From contig JAKCPI010016568.1 of the NCBI GenBank assembly GCA_023213315.1, positions 36,748 to 100,747 of the forward strand: a DNA stretch of 64,000 nucleotides, in the 5' to 3' direction. Both the position numbers and the translations under genes were made by a program. Shown piece by piece: positions 33,760 through 46,299 of the stretch. Source of the DNA: Euborellia annulipes. Lineage: Eukaryota > Arthropoda > Insecta > Dermaptera > Anisolabididae. Each line of letters begins with the position of its first letter. Position 1 is the first letter of the stretch. The notes below the pieces were generated by a model. That model had not been told where the DNA came from, did no database searches, and was given only the letters and a program-made list of their open reading frames with translations.

Positions 33760-33905
33760 TGTTTATCAGTCTCTCTTGCTGATTGACCAGTGACAGAGGA
33801 AGTTGAATCAGTGAGGGAAATTTAAAACTTTAGGTAAGAGAGGGAAATTTAAAATGTTGGAATTGCTCGCCGAAGGCGGGCTTTGCCACTTGTTTTTATT
33901 ATAAA
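33760..33905 (+). mobile_element. Possible Helitron-like fragment
   Basis: Shares gagggaaatttaaaac and the gctcgccgaaggcgggc hairpin end with 9160-9320 and 18398-18430. Confidence 0.3.
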
Positions 33906-34429
33906 TAATCATCTTTTTTGTTGCTTGATGCTGTAACTGTGATGAAATTGTATTGGAAAGATTGAATCAAAGTGGCGTGCACCGGATTCAATAAAACATC
34001 CAGAATAAGATGGTTTGATCTGAATTTGACCAGTTATTAGAAATTTTATACATAATGTAGGTATTTTTTAGAATTTTTTTATTATTTTTTTGTTTGGAAG
34101 ATATGGATTTTTAAAATTTTGGTTATCAAAAACCTAGTTTTGAGAAAAATGAGTTTAAAGTTTGTTTGATCCCATTTTCTCTGATCTCACCTGTTGTCTT
34201 GTTTTTTAATTTATTTTAAATTAAATACATAGATTCTAATGAATCGAATATTTCATCATATAAGATGAAGAACTAAAGAATTAGAGAGAATCAATAATAA
34301 AAAAAATTGATTTTTTTTGAACTTTTTAGTAAATTTGCTCCCCTGAAAATTTAGTCCAGTGAAGATTTGGTACCTTTCATGTGGACGGTCACATATACTA
34401 TTTTCGGTACCAATATGAAATTGCGCTAG

Positions 34430-34660
34430 GTCTCATCTTGGGAAAATTCGAGTACTAGTGTGATGTACTTTCTTAGTATTTTCCACTTTTCTCGAAATTT
34501 TCTTTAATGATTTCTTTAAAATTTTAAATATTTTTCCGGTATACAAAACAAATTCCGTTTGGTCTCGCCTTTGGGAAGTCTCATGTTCTAGTACTTTACT
34601 GATGCACTTTTTTTTAAGTTTTTTCCAATTAAAAAAAAAAAAGTGTCCGAGCTTCAGCTC
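34430..34660. repeat. Diverged R680-like core
   Basis: gagtactagtgtgatgtact...tttctcgaaattttctttaa, then gttctagtactttactgatg, echo the R680 core in two adjacent pieces. Too diverged to bound. Confidence 0.35.
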
Positions 34661-36080
34661 GGTCAACCCGGAACTTATTAATTAATTATTAATCAAAATA
34701 CACCAAATATGTCCTTTATTACTTAATAGGTGTCTATATTTTATTAATATTCATTAAAGGATCAGAAAGTAATATTGAAGCCAGTTTTGGTTAGTAGGCT
34801 AATCTCAACTCTCAATTATAAATCATAATATGAGTTTGTTCTTGTAATTTTGATTGTACCTTTATATAACAGGATTATAACGATTTTTTTTTTCTCTCCA
34901 ACGCTCCCCTGTAAATGGAAAAATTCTGAAGAGGAGTATTATTATTGTTAGTCTGTATTTATAACAATAATAAATAAATAAATAAATTCGTCTCTTTAGC
35001 CTGGAAGATAGGCAACCCAATTCACTATTGGATTCTTTGATTAATTGGTCTATTGACCTGATATATTTATTCATAAATGATTTAGTAAATAGCCCTGTCT
35101 TTTTGTAAATTATTTTATTTCTAAATAATCCCAGGTTTAAAATAGAAAATAGATTTATCTTTAATGATCGAAAAAAGCTCGTTATTTCAAAAATAATTTT
35201 TTTTTTTCATATAAATTCAACTCAAAGAAGATAGAAATTCTATTTTAAGTTCATTATTGATCGGCTACGTTGGTTATTTACTCTTGAGTAACCCATTATG
35301 ATGTGATCAATGGCATAGACGATTTATTTAGAAAGGAATTTCGATATTTAGAATTTTAGAGGTGTTAGAAAGATAGAGAGTGTGTGTCTTGGGAAAAGTT
35401 CAAATATTGCTCTCAACTTCTTTTTCTTTATCCAGAAGAGTCTCTCAAAGTAAAAACAAACTTCTAAGTATTCACAAGGTACCGATTTAGCAAACTTCAA
35501 CAAACGAACAAACTTTTTTTTTTTTTAAACTCATAGCATTCATATTCTTCATCTCAATTTGAGATAATTCAATAGGCCCACTACGTCAATATTTTTCAGC
35601 TGACTTACTTTTAGAATTATAATGGCAGTTGTTTGTTTCTTAGTGCTTAGTTCTTGTTGTTTTTCAGGAAATTAGAATAAAAAAAATTTCTTTCACTTTT
35701 GGTGTTAATAATTATTTTTTTATAAATGATAAAAGTAAATTCAGATTAGTCGACGATATAAACAAATTTTTTATGACTTTTTTAGTATCAACCTTGTCAA
35801 AATTTAGAATTAAAATTTAGTACTCCTCAATTTTGCCTCTCGCCTTCCCATCATACACAAGTCATACAAAGAAATTTTACAAAATAGTTTTTGCGACTCG
35901 ACTTATCATTAATTATTGGAGTTATAATTGATTCATAATTAGTTTTGTTTCTTTATTTATTTAATAACTAGCAACACCTTCTACATTATAAATATAGTTT
36001 CTCAAGCTACTACTCTTATTTCTTTCAAGAATTTTTTTTTTTTTGAAGACTGATTTCTAAGTCTAGCTTCAAAAAAAAAA
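34661..36080. other. AT-rich spacer
   Basis: Nothing supportable was seen. Confidence 0.4.
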
Positions 36081-36159
36081 ATTTTTTTTCAAGTCTTTTT
36101 GGCATCTTAGGCCATAGAGGCTTTAATGATATTTAAATAATGTGAGTATAATTAAAGCC

Positions 36160-36535
36160 TCTATGGCGAGGAGGCAATGGCTAAGCCGTGGATTCCCAGA
36201 CATCTTGAAATATTGCAGCAATATTTTAAACAGCAATATTGCCCCAATATTTCTGCAATGTTGCAAAGAGGCGGACAGGAATATTGCAACAATTATGCTG
36301 CAATATTCGTCCGCCTGGTTTGGAATATAGCGCTGCAATATTGCAGCAATGTTGCCAATATTTTACAAGATTTTCAGAAATATTGGCAATATATGCATGA
36401 TTCGCAATATTTCAGCAATACTGCTGTAATATTCCAAGCTGCCTGGGTTTTGGAGTCCGAAGTCTCAACACGACTCGGGTTCGAATCCAGCTTGCCGCAA
36501 ATATTTCAAACATTACCGAAGTCTCCTCATATGGT
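36160..36535 (+). mobile_element. tRNA-derived SINE, family B, interrupted by a MITE
   Basis: Head gcctctatggcgaggaggca and atggctaagc, then, after a 253-bp insertion, gagtccgaagtctcaacacg, B-box cgggttcgaatccagcttgc, then ccgaagtctcctcatatggt. The uninterrupted relative is at 59795-60006 on the opposite strand. Confidence 0.72.
36195..36447. mobile_element. Palindromic MITE inside SINE-B
   Basis: Ends cccagacatcttgaaatatt and, inverted, cccaggcagcttggaatatt, with imperfect inverted repeats of about 31 bp. The interior is full of gcaatattgca-like inverted words and a ggcggac/gtccgcc pair, so the whole element folds on itself. 253 bp, no ORF. Target duplication at most a few T; superfamily not assigned. 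Confidence 0.65.
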
Positions 36536-36639
36536 AGGAAAGTAGGAAAAAAAATCTCACCCCACAGACACAAAAGGCCCAATTTAACGTGTCCCTAAGT
36601 GCCTTAAAAAAAAAATGAGGATCCTACTGGGTAACCGCT

Positions 36640-36715
36640 GCCGAAAGGTGTTAAGGTTATGAATAATGACAATTGTCAACACCTCTAACCTCTCGGCTAC
36701 GAGACGGGGGATCTT
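36640..36715 (-). mobile_element. SINE head fragment (tRNA-like)
   Basis: Inverse of cgtagccgagaggttagagg and tgttgacaattgtcatta; matches the head at 28085-28135. Confidence 0.45.
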
Positions 36716-36739
36716 TAAAAATTTAAAGTTAGTATAGAC

Positions 36740-36980
36740 CAGCTTTTCCCAAAGTGTGGATCGCAATCCGGCTACGGGTCGTAGAAAAATTTTGTCGAGT
36801 CGCAAAAAAAATTTGTAAAAACACAAAAACAAATTTTGCAATTTTTGTATTTGAAATAAACAAACAATTAACTTGATTTTTATCAAAAAATAAAATTTGT
36901 TTTTTAAATGGTCTCGGAAAATTTTAAAACCTAGTAGCGGGCCACGGTCAAAAAAGTTTGGGAACCATCCCTATCCCTCC
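36740..36980 (+). mobile_element. hAT-like element, same style as 27701
   Basis: Left end cagcttttcccaaagtgtgg; right end aaagtttgggaaccatccc. The flanks do not give a clean 8-bp duplication, so the right boundary is uncertain. Confidence 0.45.
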
Positions 36981-37787
36981 TTCCTATGAAAGGGATGTAA
37001 AAAAAGTAAAAAGGTTTCCTCTCAGTGATCTTCGAAAAGAATAGGCTACAGAAAGTCCCCCGGTAGGGCTTGAGGTGTTCGTGCACAAAAGCATCTCGGG
37101 TAAATAAACGGGGATCCTGATAGTAATAATATTAATCATAACAAAGCTCTAACTAAACCGGAAGTTACATTTTTATGACGGACACTTCGCTATTAATATA
37201 GTTCTTTGCATGAATAGATTCATTATTAATATCCTCTTTCAAGGGAAAATAATCCTTAGACAATTATGCTTTTTCAATATTTTGATTACTCTCATTTTTT
37301 CAAAGAGATGGATTTAAATTTGAGCTTACAATCTCTCTCTTTTTAATACAGGTTGGTTATCAACTGAATTTCGCTTTTTACAATATAATATATATCCCGA
37401 TATATCATTTTATAAATCTTAAATCAAGAATCTTTTCAATGTTGGTTGTTTGACTTTCATTTATTTCAATCATATAATACGATTGAAAAAAAAGAGATAG
37501 AAAATGGCTTTCTTGCTATTATAATATTATATATCATCAAGATGGATAGTCTTTTCTGTAAAAAAATTTCATTTTTTTTTCTCTGAGATTAAAAAACTCA
37601 TATTTATTTAATGAAATTGAGATCCACGTATCTCTCAACTCTATATTATTCTAATTATATACATAGATATATAATTCCTTGTTAAAAATTAAAATTCTTT
37701 TTTTTATTTAAACCATTTGAGATAGAGAGATTAAAAAATATATTTTTTTTATTAATGAGTTTTCTTTCTTTAATTCTCATTCGGCAT

Positions 37788-38025
37788 TTAGACTCACACT
37801 TTTTTCTCATTCACCCCACAGTATTTTCGGCAACTTAGGCCATTAAGACTTTAAACGATACTCGTTATTTGTAAATATATCTATTGGGGGTCCAGGCATT
37901 CTTATTTAAGCCATTTGGTATCCAAATGAATAAATAAAATCATCGGTCTGCCTGGGGTCCGGATCCGCGACTTTTGGTATACGAGGTTAGCACGATGACC
38001 TCTACACCAAGCCCGAGGGCTCATT
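37788..38025 (-). mobile_element. tRNA-derived SINE, family A, near full-length
   Basis: On the - strand: agccctcgggcttggtgtag, ggtcatcgtgctaacctcgt, B-box cggatccggacccc, then the same body (tgcctggacccccaatagat) and a cacact simple-repeat tail. Confidence 0.66.
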
Positions 38026-38094
38026 TTGAGAGTTTCAAAGCTTTCACAGTTGTTATTATTAAATAAAAACACTTCTAGTAAATTGAGTTTTATT

Positions 38095-38145
38095 TGTATA
38101 AGATACAACGTTTCGGTCTCTCATTCCGCGTCCTTCTTCAGTTCC
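38095..38145 (-). ncRNA. Degenerate hammerhead-like Penelope end
   Basis: On the - strand: CUGAAGA (one change), AGG...ACC, GAAAC-GUU. Stem II is weak and the cleavage-site GUC is altered. Likely a decayed relative of the Penelope ribozymes. Confidence 0.35.
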
Positions 38146-38179
38146 GATTGTAAATCGCTAACTGAAACCAAATGAGTAC

Positions 38180-38420
38180 CTGAAAAAGGGGTGGTCCACA
38201 TATTACGTAACGTCTTTTTTGACGATATTCTAGAACTCCCCTTTCACAGTTTACAAACAAATCTCCCTATAAATATTATGTTACAACATAGAACTACCTC
38301 CCCCACCCCCACCCCGAAACCGAAACATGTTTTTAAATTTACAAAATTCATTTCATTTTTTTATCTTTTTTTTTTTTTTTAGTAAATTTTCCCTTTTGAC
38401 TCAAATATTCACTCCATTTT
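38180..38420 (+). mobile_element. Possible MITE end with ggtccacatattacgtaacg
   Basis: ggggtggtccacatattacg begins a stretch with ctccctataaatattatgtt and C-rich cctcccccacccccacc. The style matches DNA-transposon ends seen across arthropods, but I see no right terminus. Confidence 0.3.
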
Positions 38421-39302
38421 CCCCTGTTGCGAAAATCATTTGACCTTTTTTTTACACGAGTCTTCTTATCCCATCTTTACAAACTCAAAAAATTTTATAA
38501 ATTCATTTTTGAATTGTGATGTCACCCCCGAGTCCCCCACACAATTAGTAACATTTTGGCCAGACCCCTCGCCCCTCCTTACCCTGACCCCTAAACCACA
38601 ATTTACCCTAAGTATTTTTCTTATTTTTTTTTTTTTTCAAGTTCTAAATTCACATTCAGATGTGATTTTGTTTTTGTATGACAAATAACCACCAAAGGCC
38701 TATTTTAATGAATTGAATTGGTGAAGTCAACATCGATAAAGAACATCTTATTTATTGCAAATTCAAAAGGTTAATACCCGATGGTCGGTCAAACAAATAA
38801 AAGCAAATAAATCCCTAAAATGCTGACCGGGCTAAGAGAGAAACGAAACGCTCTTATTCAAGAACATCATTTGTATCTTCATTTTGAACCAATTCCTTTT
38901 TTTTAAGCCCTCTATTGATTTAAACGACCTGTACTTCTTTTTAAAGTCATTTAAGTGTAAAGCCTTTTTGTCTTCTTTTATCTTCTCAGTACAATTTAAT
39001 AAATTATAGAGATTCTTTTTGTGAAAAAATTGGAAATATAATTTTTTTTTTTTTTGAAATATATCCCTGGATTGCAATTAAGTTAATATCAATAATTTTA
39101 AGCTTAATTAAAATTCTACCTGGTAGATAGGGAGAGGTAATTATTTCCTGTTGGATCAACTTTAATAGAAACGGAAAGCCTTTGACAGTAGAATTGTATA
39201 ATGAACTGTTCGAAATCAATGTTGTATCATTATTTTTTACTTTTCTTTATTTAGATAGAAGAGGATATAATTATTCAGTTTTTATTAAAAAGCGTATGCT
39301 TT

Positions 39303-39852
39303 CTCGTGGACAGGGCCGCAGAGGGACTCGACGGGCCCCGGAGCTACATAATAATACGCCCCCCCCCCAACCCTAAAAGTTTTTTTTTAGTTTGTAAAAG
39401 GCTATTGTGGCCTTCATGTCAAGAATTTTTTTCACAGTTTTTGACACAGTTATACATAGCTTATAAGTCAAATATTTGTTTATATAAAAATAACTATTTA
39501 AAAATTTGTTAAAATTTCCTAAACAGTAGCCTAATAATAATAATAATATTACCTAGACAGGTTAAGATTTGAGTTTAAAGAGCCCGGGAAAAATTTCAAA
39601 AAAATAATTTTTTTTTATTATAATTCAAAGATGGCCTCGGGAAAAAAAATTTCAAGAAAATGATTTCGTTAATTATAATTTTAAGATTTGTGATTAAAGG
39701 GACTGGGCCCGCTTAGGAAAAAATGATTTTTAAATTGAAATTTTAACCATGAAAATTATTTTTTTATTAGAATTTTAAAGTTGGAGCGCAAAGGGCCCGA
39801 GCCCCGGGGATATAGCCCCCTGCCCCCCTCTGTCTGCGGCCCTGCTCATGGA
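39303..39852 (+). mobile_element. Non-autonomous hAT element with 8-bp TSD
   Basis: The element is 39311-39844 (534 bp). Duplication: ctcgtgga (39303-39310) and ctcatgga (39845-39852), one mismatch. Ends cagggccgcagagggactcg and, inverted, cagggccgcagacagagggg. The interior has three imperfect units of about 75 bp (ccgggaaaaatttcaa, then attataattttaaag). Confidence 0.75.
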
Positions 39853-39904
39853 ATTTGCTCAGAAGGAATAAATAGTCGAGTATCATCATACTTAAAAAAC
39901 CCAA

Positions 39905-40005
39905 ACCGGGCGGGCACCGGGCCTCGGGGAGGGCGGGGGGGGGGGAATATTGGGGGGGGGGGGGGGGGGGGGAAAAAATTTAAACAAAAAGGGGGGCCCG
40001 GGGCC
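39905..40005. repeat. Extreme G-run segment
   Basis: accgggcgggcaccgggcct, then several G runs of up to about 20, then ggcccggggccgg. Could form G-quadruplexes, but the run lengths may be assembly errors. Confidence 0.5.
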
Positions 40006-40969
40006 GGATGATCAACTTGTTATAGTAAAGATGTTAATAAAATAAATTTGCATTGATGTAGTCATGTAATAAATATAAATTTATTTTTGTTGTTGAATTC
40101 TCCATTTTTTTTTTTTTTATAATTTTTATGTTCATATGTCGATATTCTCCGAGTCAATATTTTTTAGAAGAAAGCAATAGAAATTTTCAGAAAAATAAAA
40201 ATTGAAATAGATTTGTAATTAATTTTCAAATTTTATTCTTAAAGTTATTTTTGCTTTTGTTGGCATAAATAGGGCAACTTAACCCATTTTCTTTTCTCTA
40301 TCTCTATACTCTTTCTAACTTATATACGTCAGCAAAAAAGTTTAAAATTTTATTTTAAAAAAATCTCTAATGTATTTTAAAAGAAATGGATAAAAACTTT
40401 TCAAAGTCAAATGGGAGGAAAAATGAATAATAAATAATTTTTAACTTTTTTTTTTCAGATTTATTTATGCTATTGGGAAATTATTTAGGCTGAATACCAC
40501 CAATATCGTTCAATTTTGTTTTTTTTTTCTCTCTATTGTAAATGAACAAAATTCGGTTTTTAAATAATTCTTACTCAAATTTTAATTATCATTAAAGAGA
40601 TCTTTTCAAATATATTTCAATTTAACTTGGGCTATTTTTTTTTTTTTTATAAATAATAAAGAATGAAATATAAAAAGAGATGATTGAAATAAATTCCAAT
40701 TTAAATACGAATTTAAATCATAATAATATTTGTATGGAAAATTTAACATATATTAAATTCATAATGTGCAAATGATAAATAATTATTCCGGGATTATTTT
40801 CGAGCCTTTGGGCATAAAATTTTTTTGTTTAATTGAAGCCAAAATAATATAATGGAATGATTGAAAATAAAGGGTATTTTAGATAAAATAAAATCCCCTA
40901 TTAATTTATCAGTGTTTGTTCAAGGAAGGTGTGGAAATTATTTATAGCAAAAAAATGACAATTATTAAA

Positions 40970-41300
40970 AGAATCTGGTGTTCTGTGCACGAGATTTTTT
41001 GTATCGACATATGTTTAGTTTCCGCGTATATATTAAAATTGCATATTTAATAAAATTTATAAACATGGGAAAATATTTATATTTTGTTGCCAGCAACAAT
41101 TCCTATGAATTAGGAGAGTAAAGTGAGCTTCAAAAGATTTCAATGGCAAAATGAGAATTTTAAAGAGCATCTAAAAAATAATTGATTTTTGAATTTTAAT
41201 CAAAATCGTTGGAGCGAATTTTGAGAAAATAAAAAAAAAACAACTGAAAAAGTACATCAGTAAAGTACTAGTACTCGTTGGCCGATTTTGTTCAATTGTT
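40970..41300 (-). repeat. R680 partial copy
   Basis: Short remnant of the hairpin (aatctggtgttctgtgcacg), gtatcgacatatgtttag, an X-box region gttgccagcaac (41089-41100), cgttggagcgaattttgaga, gtaaagtactagtact. Confidence 0.6.
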
Positions 41301-41699
41301 TGAAAGTCTATATGGCTTTCGATGCCGAAAAAACTAACAAAAACGAAATAAATGAAAAAATTGGAAAATAAGTTCAAATGAAATTTTTCAAAAACCGCAA
41401 AAAGATAATTAAAATGTAAAAATGAGAATTTATGGCTTTGATAAATCCATAATAAGTTTATTTCATTTCATTTATATAAATGAACAACGACTGGGCACAG
41501 CACAAAAGGGTCTTTTTATTACTGTTCAAAGGGTCAGTCGTATGAGTGCTCTCTTCTTTTTTCAACTTCTGCGTAGCTCCTCCAAAGCCCCATGTCGCAT
41601 GCCTGGAAAGCTGTTTCACAGAGCAACTACCTGCCTCTCTAATTTCCAAGCCAACTTGTTGATTTTGCGTTCACATATTGAAGAAATTTGATTATAATT

Positions 41700-43100
41700 A
41701 ATTTTCCAAAATATTTAAGAGATTCAAATTATTACTATGTTGCTCTCTGGTCCATGTACTATATGTTTACTTAATTTCAAATAGATTCATTGAAAATTGT
41801 ACAGCTCATATACTTATTTGGACACTGTACATGCATACATACATACATTTTTCCCATTTCATTTTTATATATATACATGTAGATATATATTAGAACTCTT
41901 CGTGCCTCGCAGTTAGGCCCTAGCGGGCGGCGATTCGGAATATAATTAGTTGTCCCCAATATTTCTTCATTCTTGAATATAATATCTAACATTTTTTTGT
42001 ATGCTGATTCAGAAGAGTTTTTATTCAAATTAAATTGACTTTGCACCTTCCTCGGCCAAAATTAAATCCATTAAAAATATCTAATTGAATTATATACAAT
42101 TAGTAGATATGATTTAATTTTTGAAAATAAATTTTAAAATTGTATATTAATAATATTCTGTATATAAATACACTTTAAAATGTTCATCTAAATGTAATAA
42201 GACATATTATTGATATAATATTCAAATTGTAGATGAGTATGATGATTGCATCGAAACTGATACAGTTGCCCAATAATAACTAGCTTTAAAATAAAAACGT
42301 TTTTCTAAGTTTTGGTCAACATCCGTTCTAGACGAAGAAGCTGTAAAGTCTATTTAATTTGAATAATAACCAACTATTAGTCAGAGATTGCTGAATACGT
42401 TTACGTTAGTAGATATAGAGTTTTCTTATTTACTTCTCGAATACTTCTTGTTGCTTACCTTCTCCTAGATGTCTAGTGTAGTATGCCAGAAAAGCTGGCT
42501 CAAAAACTTTGATTTTTACTGAAAAAAAATTTCACATTATTTTCTTTTCTGTAGCTATTAGCTATAAAAGAAAAGAAAATATATTTTCAATTAAAATCAA
42601 AACATGAGAAAGCTTTCTAATGGTTGGATTTCAAACAATCTTTTACTATCGATTTTTTTTTTTTTATTTGTATTGTTTTAAAATTTATATTCAAGATTCT
42701 CAAACTTTTTTGTGGTCTAGAAAAGAAAAGATCTAATAGAAAAGCAGAATGTGAGGTGAATAAACAATTAGATATAGAAGACAAGAAATACACGACTTCA
42801 ATGGCCATTTCAGATAAGGCTATTGTTCACAAAATCTCCCTTTTTTTATAGCGAGGTGCGAATTGATTAAACAAATCTAAAGTGTTGTAAAATATTTAAT
42901 TATAAATATATTTTACAATTATGATTTTTACTAAACTTGCATTCTCCAGAGAGAAAGCGCATGACTATTTATCAATTTGACCTTATAATATTTTTAAGAT
43001 ATTTGTAAAATGATCTTGATAAATGCATATTTAGTTAGACCTTCTTCATTTCATATTTAAAAATCGATGAAGTAAATAAATAACAAGAGCGGTAGAAGAT
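41700..43100. other. AT-rich intron-like sequence
   Basis: No gene is seen. Just upstream, at 41500-41650, a mixed-composition patch (ctgcgtagctcctccaaagc, gtcgcatgcctgg) has no supported frame. Confidence 0.4.
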
Positions 43101-43200
43101 AGAAATTGGCTTCATGCTATGAGGAGCCAGGGGAGAAGGGGAGGGTCTGCTAGTGTGGGAGTTCCCCTGGGATTGCAATGTGTGTTGCATACGGTACTAG

Positions 43201-43400
43201 GCGCCTTCCTGCTGACACCCAGCCACGACTTGAGCATGGACAAGGCTGCCAGTATCTGCGAGAAAATGCACTTTAAGGGATACTTCTCGCTGACCAAGAC
43301 GGCCACCGGAATCCTTTTCAAATTCTCAGACCCCGATGACTACCAGGCGGTCTACAAGAAGGGATTTCACAGAGTCACCAATGCGCGATTCTACAAAAAG
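43201..43400 (+). CDS. Candidate internal exon, mixed alpha/beta, unknown family
   Basis: An AG at 43199-43200 precedes a GC-rich block that is open in one frame up to the donor aaaaag|gtaatt at 43401 (phase 0). With phase 1 entry the frame reads AFLLTPSHDLSMDKAASICE, then KMHFKGYFSLTKTATGILFK, then FSDPDDYQAVYKKGFHRVTN, then ARFYKK. Third positions favour G/C, unlike the AT-rich surroundings. Predicted order helix, strand, strand, helix, strand (DKAASICEKM; YFSLT; GILFKF; DDYQAVYKKGF; ARFYKK) resembles an RRM/ACT-like alpha-beta fold, but this is only an impression. The acceptor lacks a strong pyrimidine tract, so the left boundary is less sure. Phase 1 entry fits the donor at 31171. I do not recognise the protein. 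Confidence 0.65.
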
Positions 43401-43749
43401 GTAATTTACTTCATGAATCATTTAATTTAATTTGGAAAAAATAATAACGAAACGTACCGATCGAAAAACTGCACTAGGTTCAATACAAACAGCTGTATCA
43501 CTGGACTCATTAAAAATTGAACAGATGTTATATGGAATATTTTATTGCAAATGATCTATACTACCACCTCCTAAAATATTTACTATTCCTCCTGAAACAT
43601 GAATATTGATAATATAGATTTCGAAAATTATTTAACTAATTTTTTCTAATTGTATAATTAATCAATAGGCATTTTTTGTTAAATAATTTTTGAAATCTAT
43701 GTATAAATATTTGAATAAGATATTTTTAACAAATTTGTGTTTTTTTTTT

Positions 43750-43800
43750 TGTATTTGGGGTCCAGACATTCTTATTTAAGCTCCTAAGACATTTGATCCT
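43750..43800 (-). mobile_element. SINE family A body fragment
   Basis: ggggtccagacattcttatt followed by taagctcc matches the SINE-A body. Confidence 0.45.
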
Positions 43801-45200
43801 ATAATTTTTTACTGATGCCTTTCTTACATTAGCATTTCATATGTTTAAAAATGTTGACATATGGAACAGATTACTCCCTTCCTTGTTAGAAAAATATTCA
43901 AATGATGAGACCTAGGCTAATTACGTAATACTTTTTTTTTAACACTCCCTCTTTTTCCCCACCCACACACACGTCTAACGATATTCGTATTTTCTTTTTT
44001 ATTTATATACTGGTATATATTGGGGCTACGTATTACCTCTTTAAATGTGTAATATTTTTTTTTTTTTTAGTTATGATTTTTTAAATGTTTTGTCTATTTT
44101 TTCAGCCTTTATTGTTTTTTGTATTAAATATTGCATTTCTTTTTAATTGAGTTTCATCATCTCCTAGCATATTAATATAAAAAAAATTTGTAATCGAAAA
44201 TTTCTCTTAAAATTTTTATAATTTAATTAGAAAAAACGCAAATTATATAAATAAATAAACAAACACTTTCACTTATAAAATAAGTTTTTTTGTTTTAAGA
44301 GAAACTTTTTGTTTTCACTGTACAACGGACATTTAGGGTTGGAATGAATCTAAAATCCGATATGTCCCTAATATTGATTTCTAGAGAATCCTCTCTCTCT
44401 GTTTAGAGATTTAGTGATTTTATAATGGAAAGCCTGAATTGGATATGAAACATTAACTGATTCTAAGTTGAATTTTCTCGATTTTATTCTAGAAAAAAAA
44501 AATATATTGAGTTGAGTGACGGTTAACTCTAAAATCATTTTTAATTAAATGTGCAAATTTTAATAATTCAAACAAATTTCTTTAAAGATTCTCTAACTCC
44601 AATTCAAAAAAACAAATCTCTTCTGGTTTTCAACTCCTCATATATTCACTTCGGTTGAATAAGCAACTATCAGAGTTCTCTTGTTTGTTTATCCAAAGTA
44701 GTTAAAACTAAAACACTCCCCTTAAACCCAAACCATAAACATCTCTGGGAATGCGTGAAATTAATTCGATTTCAACTTTGGTCTAACTAAATATTTGCAC
44801 CTCCACTTCAATTGTATTCAATTTATTATTAATTCAGAGGAAAAATATTCAAAATTATTATATCAAACAATGTTTATAATCGATAAATTAACAGGTTTAT
44901 TTATTATATTATTAAGGGCCTATTTAGTAAAAAATTCACATGTTACCGCTTCAATTTATATTAATTTGAGGAGAATATAATTTGAAAATAATTCTTCATT
45001 TTCTTAAGCATTGGTAACAGTTGGTGTGCCACTTTTTATCATCTAACTACCAATTTTATAAGCCATAAATATAAAAAATATCAATCAACATTATTCTCAA
45101 CAATATTTTTATCGTCTAACTGTTATTATTGTCGATAAATGAATTTTGTCATCAATTCAGAAATTCAACATTCAAATTCAAGTTTTTTTGGAACGAAGTT
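43801..45200. other. AT-rich spacer
   Basis: Nothing supportable was seen. Confidence 0.4.
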
Positions 45201-45234
45201 TTTTTACGTGGCTTACGGTAGGGTGAATTGGCAG

Positions 45235-45405
45235 AAAATGTCACGTAACAAAAAGCAGCAGAAACAAAAATGCGTTACAGCGCTGATAATTCTCTAGATC
45301 TGGTGGGGGGTAGGCGTGGCCTCGCCAAGACTCCGCCTTCCTCCACCGGGGACGGGCGCGTAACGAATTTTTGTTACTGCTGCTCATTGTTACGTGACGT
45401 TTTTT
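45235..45405. mobile_element. Short MITE with about 45-bp inverted repeats
   Basis: Left arm aatgtcacgtaacaaaaagc, then agcagaaacaaaaatgcgtt; right arm, inverted, aacgtcacgtaacaatgagc, then agcagtaacaaaaattcgtt. The loop is GC-rich (gtggggggtaggcgtggcct). No ORF. Confidence 0.65.
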
Positions 45406-45489
45406 TTTTTTGTTGTATAATAATATTTAGGGTTCAGTTATGATTATTTTTTTTATCTATAGAACAAACTTATGGTCGCAGTTCAAAGT

Positions 45490-45761
45490 GACTTAGGCAG
45501 GGGCGTATATAGAATTTTTTTCGGGGGGGGGGCTGAACTCAAAAATTTTTCTGAGGAAAATTTTTTTTTAAGAAACTACATTTTTTTCACACGAAATTTT
45601 TTGCGGAACATTTTTCTTTTGCGGAACCAAAGTTTTCCATCATGCGGAAAAATTTGTTGCGCTGATGTCTGTATATCCCTATATATGTATACGTGTTTGG
45701 GAAATTTCGGGGGAGGGGCGGGCCTCCCGCCCCCCCCCTTATATACGCCCCTGGTCTTAGG
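45490..45761 (+). mobile_element. Short hAT element with 8-bp TSD
   Basis: The element is 45498-45753 (256 bp). Flanks gacttagg and gtcttagg (one mismatch). Ends caggggcgtatatagaattt and, inverted, caggggcgtatataaggggg. G/C runs lie just inside both ends. Confidence 0.78.
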
Positions 45762-46299
45762 TCCAAACATAATCATAATAATAGGGTTCAGCTACTTTTC
45801 AACATTTTAAATTATTTATTTATACATCTTATTCAAAGCTATTGATTTAAATGTTATAAATAAAATTAAACCACCTTTTGATCTCAATGGATGGATAGGA
45901 ACAAATAGTTAGCTTATATCCAAACAAACATACAAATTTACATAACAGCCTAAAGTTAAATAATAATATTTAAAATGTATACAACTTCGAGATTACCTTC
46001 TATAATAAAAATGCCAAAATTAGAGCCTGAATCACTTTGAAATTAATACACGAATTCGTCTAACTCTCATTTAATTGATTCTTGTGTTAGGGGTTAGGAG
46101 TTCTCTTCCCGTTCTAAATTTTTCTAAATTATATTGGCCACCAATTAATTTAAAAAAAAGACCTAAGATGGCCTTAAAACATCTAAGATGAAGAAAAAAC
46201 AAATAAAGTGACATATTAATCAAATATCCCGTATTTTTATTCAATATATTGATTATGATATAAAATTTTATTTGAAGTTAGGAGGACAATGTGTAGTTT

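Noticed and set aside
36177..36545. 122-codon frame over the palindromic MITE
   Set aside because: Produced by repeated gcaatattgc words in the MITE and the SINE tail.
43119..43200. Start of the 43201 exon at ATG 43119
   Set aside because: The first 27 codons (SQGRRGGSASVGVPLGLQ) look like intronic sequence read through; an AG at 43199-43200 is a more natural boundary, though its pyrimidine tract is weak.
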